A stretch of 64,000 nucleotides of DNA from Amantichitinum ursilacus (GTDB taxonomy: Bacteria > Pseudomonadota > Gammaproteobacteria > Burkholderiales > Chitinibacteraceae), in NCBI RefSeq assembly GCF_001294205.1, contig NZ_LAQT01000027.1:1-64000 (forward strand), in the 5' to 3' direction. The position numbers and the translations under genes were made by a program. The notes below the pieces were generated by a model. It did no database searches and was not told where the DNA came from. It worked only from the letters and a program-made list of their open reading frames with translations. This document shows, piece by piece, positions 18,509-26,393 of this stretch (the first letter of the stretch is position 1; the number at the start of each line of letters is the position of its first letter).

Positions 18509-18524
18509 GATTAATCGTTTAATC
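18509..18524. promoter_or_regulatory. Candidate LacI-type operator, regulator side
   Basis: GATTAATCGTTTAATC is a palindrome with seven of eight pairs and a central CG, 14 bases before the regulator ATG. Binding there would block the regulator's own transcription. Confidence 0.55.
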
Positions 18525-18537
18525 CGCGCAGGACTTC

Positions 18538-19566
18538 ATGGCCACTCTGGCTCAGATCGCCCAGCTTGCTGGCGTGACTACCGCAACCGTTTCCAATGTG
18601 TTGCGCGGTCGCGGCAAGGTGGGCGAAGACACCAAACAACGGGTGATGGCGCTGGCCGAAGAACTCGGCTATCGACCCAATCTCAACGCGCGCGCGTTGG
18701 TGGAAGGCCGCCCGCTGACGCTGGCCCTGGTGGTATCAAGCATCGCCAACCCGTTCTATCCCGAATTTGCCTTGGCGGCCGAACAAGCCGCGCGCAAGCA
18801 GGGCTATTTTTTGATCGTCTGCAACACCAACGACGATCCGGAACTGGAAAAAGCCTATCTGGACCAGGTGGGTGGCTCGCTGGCGCATGGCGTGCTGGTG
18901 ATGAACGCGGATTTTGTCGAACAACAAGTACTGCTGGCCGCCGAAAAACGCGGCACGCCGGTGGTGCTGTGCATGTGGGAACGGCCGGAACAGCCGCCGG
19001 CCCTGCCCTCGATTGCCGTGGATTTCTACCGCGCGGGCGAGATCGCGGCCGAGCATCTACTGGCACTGGGCCATCGCCAGATTGGCGCGGTGGTGGGCAG
19101 TGAACGCAACGGCAACCATATCTGGCGCTATCGCGGCTTTGCCGATGCGGTGGCGCGCGCGGGCGTGACCGACCTGGCGCAGCACACGGTGTTTGGCCAC
19201 GATACGATCGAAGCGGGGCATGATGCGGCGCGCACGCTGTTGTCGGCGGCGCAACGGCCGACGGCGATTTTTGTGTCGAATGATCTGCCCGCGATCGGCG
19301 TGCTGCAGACTGCGGCCGATATGGGCTTGCGCGTGCCCAGCGACGTATCGGTCATCGGCATTACCGACATCAATCTGGCGCATCAGATCCGCCCCAGCCT
19401 GAGCACCGTGGCGGTGCCCACGCAAGAAGCAGCCGAGATGGCGGTGAATTTGTTGCTGAGTCTGATCAAAGGCGCGCCGGGCGACGGCGCCCGACCGATG
19501 CTGGCCACCTCCAAACCCCGCCTCGTCGCCCGCGACTCCACCGGCCCAGCCCCACAAACCCCTTGA
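18538..19566 (+). CDS. ganR: LacI/GalR-family repressor of the galactan locus
   Basis: A 342-residue repressor. The HTH (about 3-24, LAQIAQLAGVTTATVSNVLRG) and hinge helix are followed by a periplasmic-binding-protein-like effector domain (about 60-330) beginning LALVVSSIANPFYPEF. The divergent position beside the galactan operon and the paired palindromes suggest it represses the operon and itself until galacto-oligosaccharide or galactose binds. The ligand is inferred from context. The family assignment is firm; the symbol is by analogy with Bacillus ganR. Confidence 0.88.
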   Translation: MATLAQIAQLAGVTTATVSNVLRGRGKVGEDTKQRVMALAEELGYRPNLNARALVEGRPLTLALVVSSIANPFYPEFALAAEQAARKQGYFLIVCNTNDDPELEKAYLDQVGGSLAHGVLVMNADFVEQQVLLAAEKRGTPVVLCMWERPEQPPALPSIAVDFYRAGEIAAEHLLALGHRQIGAVVGSERNGNHIWRYRGFADAVARAGVTDLAQHTVFGHDTIEAGHDAARTLLSAAQRPTAIFVSNDLPAIGVLQTAADMGLRVPSDVSVIGITDINLAHQIRPSLSTVAVPTQEAAEMAVNLLLSLIKGAPGDGARPMLATSKPRLVARDSTGPAPQTP

Positions 19567-19577
19567 AAAAATGATGT

Positions 19578-19682
19578 ATAGGGTGGGACTCGGCGTCCCC
19601 GTCTGACCCACCATTCAAAGCGGCATGCCAAGATCGCAGCCGGTCGAGATGGCTTTGAAGGGTGGGTCCAGACCCACCCTAT
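19578..19682. repeat. Family 1 composite palindromic repeat, copy D (two palindromes)
   Basis: It opens with ATAGGGTGGGACTCGG, a diverged palindrome, and closes with GGTGGGTCCAGACCCACCC. It lies between the convergent LacI-type and AhpD-like genes. Confidence 0.88.
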
Positions 19683-19713
19683 GCGACAGCGTGGTGGTTT
19701 TTACGCCATGGCA

Positions 19714-20058
19714 TCACGAGCCAAGTTGAACCGCCTCCACCGCGTCCAGAACACGCGCCGAATACACCAGCGCGGCGCCCGCGTTCAGTGCCACCGCCAC
19801 GCCCAGCGCTTCCGAGATTTCTTCCTTCGACGCGCCCTGCTTGAGCGCCTCGGCCGTGTGCACGGTAATGCAGCCATCGCAACGCGTGGTGACGGCCACA
19901 GCCAGCGCGATCAGCTCGCGCGTTTTGGCATCCAGATGATTGGTTTTTTGCCCGGCGCCCGACAGGGTTTGATAGCCCTTGACGGTGTCCGGTGAGAGCG
20001 CGGCCATTTCGCCGATCCGTCTGAACAGTGCTTTGCGATAGTCATTCCAGGCCAGCAT
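19714..20058 (-). CDS. Carboxymuconolactone decarboxylase / AhpD-like protein
   Basis: A 114-residue protein started at ATG 20058, which has GGAG nine bases upstream; an in-frame ATG further upstream lacks a site. It shows the AhpD-like redox motif CDGCITVH with C60, C63 and H67, and the family patterns LSPDTVKGYQTLSGAG and LDAKTRELIALAVAV. Members act as thiol peroxidase partners or as decarboxylases; the CxxC-H motif favours a redox role. It stands alone. Confidence 0.88.
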   Translation of the reverse strand: MLAWNDYRKALFRRIGEMAALSPDTVKGYQTLSGAGQKTNHLDAKTRELIALAVAVTTRCDGCITVHTAEALKQGASKEEISEALGVAVALNAGAALVYSARVLDAVEAVQLGS

Positions 20059-20230
20059 GATTTTGAGCTCCATCGTGGGGGGAACTGACCCGTCCACGTG
20101 GCGCGGGTCGGGCTTAGTCTGGCCTGATCATCACCGCTTTGGAATGACCGCTCACCGGCTGCGTCCACCGCATCCACAGCCGCAGACGCAACGCACATGC
20201 GTGGCCCGCGTGCACTCGTCCACGCACCAG

Positions 20231-20268
20231 AAACAAACATAAGCAAATTAACATATGTGTTTGTTTTT
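20231..20268. promoter_or_regulatory. AT-rich inverted repeat of unknown role
   Basis: AAACAAACATA and TATGTGTTTGTTT face each other across about 12 bases, with a T-run after the right arm. It lies in a 350-base gene-free stretch between the AhpD-like start and the transglycosylase start. It could be an operator or the relic of a terminator; no gene upstream on the plus strand needs one. Confidence 0.35.
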
Positions 20269-20408
20269 AATGATTTTCCACCAAACCCGCCGCCGTCTTC
20301 CATTGGTCAGACCGCGCCCCGCATCCGCCCCGTTACCGCCGCGTGCATGCCCTACGCTGGGACCTTGACGCAGACGCGTGTCTGCGCGGATCGGGCGGAG
20401 AAACAATC

Positions 20409-20924
20409 ATGCTGGCATGGGGCAAAAAAGTGTCGTCGCAATTCAGTGACCGCGTCACGCAGATCGGCGGCAATCTGGGGGTCGATCCCAACTTTTTGAT
20501 GGCGTGCATGGCGTTTGAATCGGGCGAGAGTTTCAGCGCCTCGGTGCGCAATGCCGCAGGCAGCGGCGCGGTGGGGCTGATCCAGTTCATGCCTTCCACC
20601 GCCCAGGCGCTGGGCACCAATACGGACCAGCTGGCGGCGATGAGCAATGTGCAGCAGCTGGATTTCGTCGAGAAATATTTTCTGCCCAGCAAAGGCCGCT
20701 TGCAGTCGCTGGAAGACGTTTACATGGCCATCCTGTGGCCCGCGGCGATCGGCAAAGCGCTGGATTACGTGTTGTTTGACAAAAACGACGCGGCGCATCC
20801 CAAACGCTATATCCAGAACGCCGGGCTGGATCTGGATAAGAACGGCCAGATCACCAAGGGCGAAACCGCCAGCAAGATCCGCGACAAGCTCAGCAAGGGC
20901 TTGCTGCCGGACAACGCGGGCTAG
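20409..20924 (+). CDS. Lytic transglycosylase-like (SLT domain) protein
   Basis: A 171-residue protein started at ATG 20409 behind GGAG. The fold pattern is lysozyme-like: FLMACMAFESGESFSASVRN contains the likely catalytic E37, followed by GAVGLIQFMPSTAQALG. Near the C terminus LDLDKNGQITKGE looks like an EF-hand calcium loop. No signal peptide is evident, so it may be exported by another route or act like a phage or tail-associated muramidase. No phage genes surround it. Confidence 0.8.
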   Translation: MLAWGKKVSSQFSDRVTQIGGNLGVDPNFLMACMAFESGESFSASVRNAAGSGAVGLIQFMPSTAQALGTNTDQLAAMSNVQQLDFVEKYFLPSKGRLQSLEDVYMAILWPAAIGKALDYVLFDKNDAAHPKRYIQNAGLDLDKNGQITKGETASKIRDKLSKGLLPDNAG

Positions 20925-20950
20925 GCCCGGCGCGGCCCGCGCAAACAAAC

Positions 20951-20982
20951 ACGGGGCAGCGTCCTGATCGGCGCTGCCCCGT
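20951..20982. terminator. Hairpin terminator between convergent genes
   Basis: ACGGGGCAGCG and CGCTGCCCCGT form an 11-base-pair stem with a loop of about 10 bases. On the minus strand it is followed by GTTTGTTTG, so it best serves the envelope operon ending at 21006; it may also end the transglycosylase transcript. Confidence 0.7.
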
Positions 20983-21005
20983 TGGCTGGCGTCTGGCCCG
21001 GCAAA

Positions 21006-21401
21006 TTAACGCGGCGGGTTGATCACCACATATTGCACGGTGGTGCCCACATATTGCGGCTGGTACCACGTGCTGCCGCATTGCTGATAAGTCAGCCCGT
21101 TGACGATCACCGCCGTGCAGCTGGGCGGGATGGAATGCACGATGCTGCCGACCACCGCAGCGGTGACGGCCACGGTGGCAGTGACGGCGGCGGCGGTCGC
21201 AACCGGATGGCCGTAGTAGCCCGGCGGTGGCGGTGGTGGCGGATAGGGCCGCACGGGCGCGACGCCCGCCGCGCCGGTATGCACCACACCGCCGTTGGGC
21301 CCCACTACGGTACGGCCCGCCACCCAGGCGTGCGCGTCCACCGAATACGCCAGCATCAAAGCGGTGAGCACCATGCTGATTACAATCGATTTGGCTTGCA
21401 T
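21006..21401 (-). CDS. Small exported protein, proline- and alanine-rich
   Basis: A 131-residue protein with a signal peptide ending SVDAHA, a poly-proline segment (PYPPPPPPPGYYG), a hydrophobic alanine/valine stretch (about 68-90) that may be a membrane span, and a C-terminal motif CTAVIVNGLTYQQCGSTWY with two cysteines that could form a disulfide. Small lipoprotein-like or periplasmic proteins with YQQCGSTWYQP-type tails are common in proteobacteria, but I cannot assign a role. It has a GGAG site and lies 12 bases after the DUF2092 gene, so is probably in its operon. Confidence 0.75.
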   Translation of the reverse strand: MQAKSIVISMVLTALMLAYSVDAHAWVAGRTVVGPNGGVVHTGAAGVAPVRPYPPPPPPPGYYGHPVATAAAVTATVAVTAAVVGSIVHSIPPSCTAVIVNGLTYQQCGSTWYQPQYVGTTVQYVVINPPR

Positions 21402-21412
21402 GACGGTCTCCG

Positions 21413-22198
21413 TTATTGCGCCGGGGTGGCCGCAGGGGCCGAGGCATCAAGGGGGCGCAATACGATCCGCCGCGCGCCGGCAGGCGGCACAAAGTGGAAC
21501 GTCTGAGTGCTGAAGTGTGGCTGCAGTTGCCATTTCAGCGTGGCCGTGTGCTGCGGCCGCGCGGCATTGGCGGCGTCGATAATGCTGAGCTTGCACGGCA
21601 ACGGCTGCGCGCCTTTGCGTATCCACACCTGCCAGTCCACGCCGGGTTGGCGGAAGGCGTAATGCGTGCAGATCTGGCCAGCCAGGCGTTCTTCGCCAAT
21701 CACCTGCGCCGAGGTCAGCTCGGGCTGTTCGCCCTGCCCCCAATAAAACAGATCGGCCAATGGCGTTTCCAGACCGTATTTGCCGGATAGATCGGCCACC
21801 AGTTCGGCAATGGTGGCCGGTGCCGGCACGCTGGCGTAAAAGTTGTTTTCCGAGCCATGCAGCGTAAACGTACTACCGTCGTAATACAGCGAGCGCGTGC
21901 CTTCATCGCCTTTTACCCAGCCTTGCAGATGGTTGGGGCGTTGCACATTCAGTTCGGTCTGGTTGGCAAATTGCAGCGTCTGGCCCGCGTCGTCCACCAC
22001 ATCGGTGGTGCTGTCGGCGCTAACGGTAAATTGCTGCAAGGTGCGCAGATAAGTACCCATGGCGGCCAGCGCTTGCGTGGCTTGCGGGTCGACGTTGACC
22101 GGGGTGTCGGCCCACGCCGCGCCTGCCGTCACCAGCAGGGCTGCCAAGGCCAGCGCCGTCCTGGTGGGCGCATTCGATTTCTTTGAATACGGATTCAT
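21413..22198 (-). CDS. Periplasmic DUF2092 protein (LolA/LppX-like fold expected)
   Basis: A 261-residue exported protein with a signal peptide ending AGAAWA. The pattern VDPQATQALAAMGTYLRTLQQFTVSADSTTDVV then GQTLQFANQTELNVQRPNHLQG and SLYYDGSTFTLH is that of DUF2092, whose members are predicted outer-membrane lipid or lipoprotein carriers by fold. It is co-directional with two beta-barrel genes upstream (31-base gap) and may act with them at the envelope. Confidence 0.82.
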   Translation of the reverse strand: MNPYSKKSNAPTRTALALAALLVTAGAAWADTPVNVDPQATQALAAMGTYLRTLQQFTVSADSTTDVVDDAGQTLQFANQTELNVQRPNHLQGWVKGDEGTRSLYYDGSTFTLHGSENNFYASVPAPATIAELVADLSGKYGLETPLADLFYWGQGEQPELTSAQVIGEERLAGQICTHYAFRQPGVDWQVWIRKGAQPLPCKLSIIDAANAARPQHTATLKWQLQPHFSTQTFHFVPPAGARRIVLRPLDASAPAATPAQ

Positions 22199-22229
22199 GA
22201 TGTCCTTACCGCGTGCGCGCGCGGAACGG

Positions 22230-23012
22230 TTACAGCCCGTTAAGGGTCAGGTTCAACCCGAAGAAAATCGTCCAGTGCGGCTGGCCTTCGCCCTCGTGCC
22301 ACACGCTGGCTTGTGGTTCGACATACATGTTGTAAACGGTCTGCCCGCTCTTCCACGCCTTGCCCGCACCAAAGCCCACCGGGATATAGCCCTCGCCGTT
22401 GTTCAGGTTAAAAGTCCACGTACCGGTGGAACGCAGATACCAGCCCTCGGGCAGGTTGTAGATCAGGAAAGGCTGGAAGGTGGCGCTGTTGGTATTGCTA
22501 CGGTCATCGTCACCGGCAAACGAGTGCTGCCATTGCACCAGTGCGCCCAGCAAGCGCTGTTTGGTGGGGCTGACCACGATGGCGGCCAGGCCAGCCTGCC
22601 ATTTGCCGGTGCCCAGATAATCGTGCGTGGCGGTAGGCATGCTCAGCAGCGGGCCGATCCCGAATTCCATGCCGTTAGCGCCAAATAACAAGATATCAAA
22701 CAGGTTGATATCGCCCAGCGCGGTCGAATACCCCCCGGCCGGATCGGGCCGCGTGCTGATCGGCGCCGTAACACGCAACAGTTGCGGCATCGGCAGCACG
22801 CCCGGTGCAATCGGCAGCGTGCCACGCAGCAAAAAGTCGTTGCTGTATTTGTCGCTGCCAAACAGCGTCGGCACGTAGTAATCCTGAAAGTTAAGCCCCG
22901 GCGCGGGGTTCAACGGGTTGTTACTTTTGTTGGCGTCGTCGGCGCTATCGGCCCGGACGGCGGCTGCGGTCAGCGTGCTTAGCAAGGCGGTGGCGCAGAT
23001 CAGCGTACGCAT
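22230..23012 (-). CDS. Outer-membrane beta-barrel, MetA-pathway/transporter-like
   Basis: A 260-residue exported protein with a signal peptide ending AAAVRA. Alternating beta-strand patterns and a terminal aromatic strand (WTIFFGLNLTLNGL) suggest a barrel of the Phenol_MetA_deg / 'neuromedin U'-annotated group. Its ATG overlaps the stop of the upstream barrel gene (TGATG), so the two are translationally coupled. The substrate is unknown. Confidence 0.75.
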   Translation of the reverse strand: MRTLICATALLSTLTAAAVRADSADDANKSNNPLNPAPGLNFQDYYVPTLFGSDKYSNDFLLRGTLPIAPGVLPMPQLLRVTAPISTRPDPAGGYSTALGDINLFDILLFGANGMEFGIGPLLSMPTATHDYLGTGKWQAGLAAIVVSPTKQRLLGALVQWQHSFAGDDDRSNTNSATFQPFLIYNLPEGWYLRSTGTWTFNLNNGEGYIPVGFGAGKAWKSGQTVYNMYVEPQASVWHEGEGQPHWTIFFGLNLTLNGL

Positions 23013-23980
23013 CAGAATTGTCCGGTGGCGTTCAGTTGGAAACCATTGCCGCGCGGCCGGTTGGCCACGTCGAATTCACTCACCCAGCGCAGGCTGGCCG
23101 AAACGGGCGTGCTGCCCGCTTTGCCTTGCCAGGTCAGGATCGGGCCCAGGCCCAGGGTACGGCCGCGATTGCCGCCGATTTCGTTAGCCAGGCCGCCCGT
23201 GTCATCGCTGATTTGCTGTATCCAGCCAAACACCGCGCCGCCACCCCAACCCGAGGGAAAGCGCTTGATGGCGGTCAGGTCCAGCGTGGTGATCGCGCCG
23301 TTGTGATAATGCGTGTCGCTGTTGGGTGAATAGAACTCCAGGCCCCACGTGCCCGATAGTTCGATATCGCTTTCCGGGAGGATTCGGGTGTAGGCCAGGC
23401 TCGGCATAAACGTCCACGTGTTCTGCCCCGCATTGGCCAGGCGGTTGGCGTCATAGCTGCCGGTAGGCGCGTAAAACTGCAGGCTGAGCGCCATATGTTC
23501 GGTCTTGCTGAAGTGATAACCGATGGCCAGCGGCACAAACAGGATGTCGGCCATCTGCGTGGACGAATCGCTGCCTGATCGATTGAGCAAGCCCGCCGAG
23601 CCCGTCACGCTGCCGCTAATGTCGGTGTACTGAAACGGCAGCACGATACCGGAGGCGTAGCTCCAGGCGCTGGGCGCGGTTTTCCAGATGTAGCTCAAGC
23701 CCAGGTAGTTGTACGCCACTTTCATATCGACATTGGTCACCACGGTATTACCCAATGGCAACTGCTTGCTGCCGCCCAGCGAGCCGTCGTAATAAATACT
23801 CGACACCGTGGCAAAAACTTCGCCGGGCGCGGGCGGCACAATGCCTGCCATCGGGTTGATGATCTGGCCGGTAATCGGTCGCCCGGCGCCGCCTTCAGTG
23901 GCCAGCGCATTGCCAGCCGCCAGCGCAAGACCGCTTAGCAAAAGCCAACGCAGCGCGGAAAGTTTCGGCAAAACAGACAT
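23012..23980 (-). CDS. Outer-membrane transporter-like protein, Phenol_MetA_deg / SphA type
   Basis: A 322-residue exported protein with a signal peptide ending GNALA, then TEGGAGRPITGQIINPMAG. The strands VATVSSIYYDGSLGG-like, GIVLPFQYTDISGSV and LSLQFYAPTGSYD are typical of the Phenol_MetA_deg family, whose members are found beside aromatic or lipid degradation genes. It heads the operon with an AGGAG site and ends in the aromatic FQLNATGQF. It is followed without a gap by the second barrel. Confidence 0.82.
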   Translation of the reverse strand: MSVLPKLSALRWLLLSGLALAAGNALATEGGAGRPITGQIINPMAGIVPPAPGEVFATVSSIYYDGSLGGSKQLPLGNTVVTNVDMKVAYNYLGLSYIWKTAPSAWSYASGIVLPFQYTDISGSVTGSAGLLNRSGSDSSTQMADILFVPLAIGYHFSKTEHMALSLQFYAPTGSYDANRLANAGQNTWTFMPSLAYTRILPESDIELSGTWGLEFYSPNSDTHYHNGAITTLDLTAIKRFPSGWGGGAVFGWIQQISDDTGGLANEIGGNRGRTLGLGPILTWQGKAGSTPVSASLRWVSEFDVANRPRGNGFQLNATGQF

Positions 23981-24173
23981 TTAAAAACTCCTGGCGGGAA
24001 AGGTGGATCAATCTGATATGGCAGGGTTGCAGCCGCTGATATACAACGTACGCACAGCCTGCGTATTGCTTACAAATTTGCTGAAGGTATAGATGTACAG
24101 CCTTGGCAAAGCAAAGAGACATTTGTAAAAGCGGCTGCCCAACCCGCGTTTTCGTCCTTGTCCGAGGCCCCAC

Positions 24174-25115
24174 ATGTCGAGATTCTTTGCGCTTCGACGC
24201 GCTGCAATAGCCGGCATGGTCGGGCTGGCAACCAGCGCCGCCCATGCCGCGCCGTTTGAGGTGCTTGACCGCAATATCCAGCGGCGCGCCAACGGCGTGG
24301 TGGCGATGATGGGGTACTCGGTGGTGCCGGATGTCACCACCAGTTCGTTGTCGATCAACAGCGCAGAGTCTGGCAACCCGGGTTTGTGGTCCACCCAGTT
24401 GGGCGGCGGCGCCACCATGTACGACAGCTTTCCGGTGTATCTGGAAGGCATGCTGGGCTACACGCGCTACGACCCCACCTTTGTGGCCAGCAACGGCAGC
24501 GAAAACCGCTTTTTGCCGCTGCGCTGGAACACGCTGAACGTCAGCGCCGGCATCGGCTGGGACTTTTTTATCACACCCAAACTACGGCTACGGCCCATCC
24601 TGAATGCGTCGGTGGGCAAGGTGGCCAGCGATATCCGCGTGGCCGACTGGGCCGTCGAAGGCTATACCGGGCGCGACTTCAGCTTTCTGGATGGCGGCAC
24701 CATGAATGTGTATGGCCTGGGCGGCTCGATGATGCTGGTCTATGAGGATTTCACCCCCGCCTACGAATACGAGCTGGAGCTGCGCTACGCCAATATCCCG
24801 ATGCACAGTTTTGGCGGCGAACTCCATGGCGAGGCCACCGCGCAAAGCTTTGGTCTGTGGACGCGCTATCGCGCCCCCACCGGCTGGCAACTGATGGACC
24901 GCCCGGTGCGCTATGTGCTGGAACTGGCGCACACCGAGTATCTGGGCCAGCTACGCGGCGCGCTCGGGTTTAACGATCTGACCTCGCTGGGCGCGGGCAT
25001 CGAATTCGATTCCAGCAAGTACCACGTCATCGTCACGCGCACGCGGCTGGTGGCGCGCTATGTGTTTGGCAACAATGTGCACGGCGCGTCACTGGGGCTG
25101 GCGGTGAGCTTCTAG
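24174..25115 (+). CDS. Solitary autotransporter-like outer-membrane beta-barrel
   Basis: A 313-residue exported protein with a signal peptide ending TSAAHA. After a short helical segment (DRNIQRRANGVVAMMGYSVVPDVTTSSLSI), repeated amphipathic strands run to the C-terminal GASLGLAVSF, whose last residue F is the usual barrel signal. The pattern fits the 'solitary outer membrane autotransporter beta-barrel' family (Omp_AT), barrels lacking a passenger. It is divergent from the barrel operon at 23980. Confidence 0.72.
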   Translation: MSRFFALRRAAIAGMVGLATSAAHAAPFEVLDRNIQRRANGVVAMMGYSVVPDVTTSSLSINSAESGNPGLWSTQLGGGATMYDSFPVYLEGMLGYTRYDPTFVASNGSENRFLPLRWNTLNVSAGIGWDFFITPKLRLRPILNASVGKVASDIRVADWAVEGYTGRDFSFLDGGTMNVYGLGGSMMLVYEDFTPAYEYELELRYANIPMHSFGGELHGEATAQSFGLWTRYRAPTGWQLMDRPVRYVLELAHTEYLGQLRGALGFNDLTSLGAGIEFDSSKYHVIVTRTRLVARYVFGNNVHGASLGLAVSF

Positions 25116-25239
25116 CGGCCAGCGCGGTGTGGGCCACCGCCAGTCGCGCCATGGTTTGATCGCGGCAGCGCGCCGCGGCGCAATGTGCCTGAATAAGCCG
25201 AGGGAGTGTCCCATACGCTGTAGCTGCAGGAGAAACACG

Positions 25240-25992
25240 ATGCGCGCTTTATTGCTGATGCTGGCCGCCATGGCTTGCGCTCCGACGACTTGGGCCGTGG
25301 TGCTGTATGACTCGGACGCCATGACCATCAGTTACAACCTTGGGCCGGATAGCCCGACCCCGGTGCTGATCACCGCAGCCCACGGCGGTACCGGCAACAT
25401 TGTGGTCAATGGCGTTACCCGCGAAATCACCAGGGAGTTTGCGCCGTTTTTCCAGGTCGCCCTGCCCGACTTTTCCACCGGTGACCACTGGACGCTGTCG
25501 GTTGACCTCACCATCACTGCCAAAAACGGCTTCAGCCTTGATTTCGCCACCTACGGCGCGCCGCTGGGGATGGTGCCCTATGACGGCAGCCCGCTGCCCA
25601 GCTTTGTGGCCGATCAGACGCATGCTTATGTCGGCACCTCATCCAGCTTTTACGATTTTATTGATGACAGCATCAACATGCCCAGCACTGATGACGGCGG
25701 CAATCCGGTGCTGATCTACCGCTTTTTCCAGGCCTATCAGAACCCGACCGGCTCGTTGGATCAATACGCGCCCAGCGCCATCACCAGCGTGAGCTGGCAG
25801 AGCAGCTACGCGTGGGACAAGGGCGGCTCGTCCGGCACATTTGTGAACGCCTATGGCAACCTGTTCGGCATCAACGCCACCGTATCCCGGCTTACCCCGA
25901 TTCCCGAACCCGAAACCTGGGCGCTGCTGGGCTGCGGTGTGGTGGGCCTGCTGGCGCGGCGCGGCTACGCCAGACGCCCCTCTACAGCATAA
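25240..25992 (+). CDS. PEP-CTERM sorting-domain protein
   Basis: The 250-residue protein is started at ATG 25240 behind CAGGAG. A signal peptide ends TTWA, a beta-rich body follows, and residues about 223-245 form the sorting tag: IPEPETWALLG, a hydrophobic span, then RRGYARR. Such tags are recognised by exosortase in EPS-producing Gram-negative bacteria. No exosortase gene is in the window. The stop codon abuts a family 1 repeat, and a second, orphan copy of this tail follows 200 bases downstream. Confidence 0.85.
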   Translation: MRALLLMLAAMACAPTTWAVVLYDSDAMTISYNLGPDSPTPVLITAAHGGTGNIVVNGVTREITREFAPFFQVALPDFSTGDHWTLSVDLTITAKNGFSLDFATYGAPLGMVPYDGSPLPSFVADQTHAYVGTSSSFYDFIDDSINMPSTDDGGNPVLIYRFFQAYQNPTGSLDQYAPSAITSVSWQSSYAWDKGGSSGTFVNAYGNLFGINATVSRLTPIPEPETWALLGCGVVGLLARRGYARRPSTA

Positions 25993-26171
25993 ATAGGGTG
26001 GGTCAAGACCCACCTGTCAAAGGTAAAGAGAAGAACCCCGCAGACGGAGCGTTTCGGCTCGTCGGCTTTGGCGGGTGGGTTATCCAGGCTCCGATCAAAG
26101 CCAAGAGAAGAACCCCGAATATGAGCGTTTCTTTTCGTTGGCTTTGATAGGTGGGTCATGACCCACCCTAT
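25993..26171. repeat. Family 1 composite palindromic repeat, copy E
   Basis: It starts one base after the PEP-CTERM stop codon with ATAGGGTGGGTC and ends GACCCACCCTAT. The internal spacers contain GAGAAGAACCCCG and GAGCGTTTC and are shared with copy F. Confidence 0.9.
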
Positions 26172-26282
26172 TTACATCTGCCGGAACCCCGAGCCAGAAA
26201 TTTGGGCGTTGCTGGGCTGCGGCGTGGTGGGCCTGCTAGCGCGCCGCGGCTACGCCAGGCGACCCCCACAGCAACATCCATA
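26172..26282 (+). pseudogene. Orphan duplicate of the PEP-CTERM tail
   Basis: Reading from 26181, the frame gives RNPEPEIWALLGCGV, then VGLLARRGYARRPPQQHP and a stop. That matches the tail of the PEP-CTERM gene just upstream with few changes. It has no start or body, and the stop TAG is the first triplet of repeat copy F. The left junction carries TTACATCTGCCGGAAC, the same bases that form the 3' end of the response-regulator gene at 26394. It looks like the product of a tandem duplication with a 222-base offset. Confidence 0.85.
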
Positions 26283-26382
26283 GGGTGGGTCAAGACCCAC
26301 CTGTCAAAGGCAACGAGAAGAACCCCGCATATTGAGCGTTTCTTTTCGTTGGCTTTGATCGGTGGGTCTAGACCCACCGTAT
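26280..26382. repeat. Family 1 composite palindromic repeat, copy F (two palindromes)
   Basis: It opens with ATAGGGTGGGTC after the orphan PEP-CTERM tail and closes with GACCCACCGTAT, one base off the consensus. The spacer is nearly identical to part of copy E. Confidence 0.88.
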
Positions 26383-26393
26383 GCGGTATCCGT

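Larger units (their letters stand above)
18157..18537. promoter_or_regulatory. Divergent control region of the galactan operon and its regulator
   Basis: 381 bases without a gene. The middle is AT-rich compared with neighbours. It holds two candidate LacI-type operators, listed separately, and must contain promoters for both directions. Confidence 0.6.
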
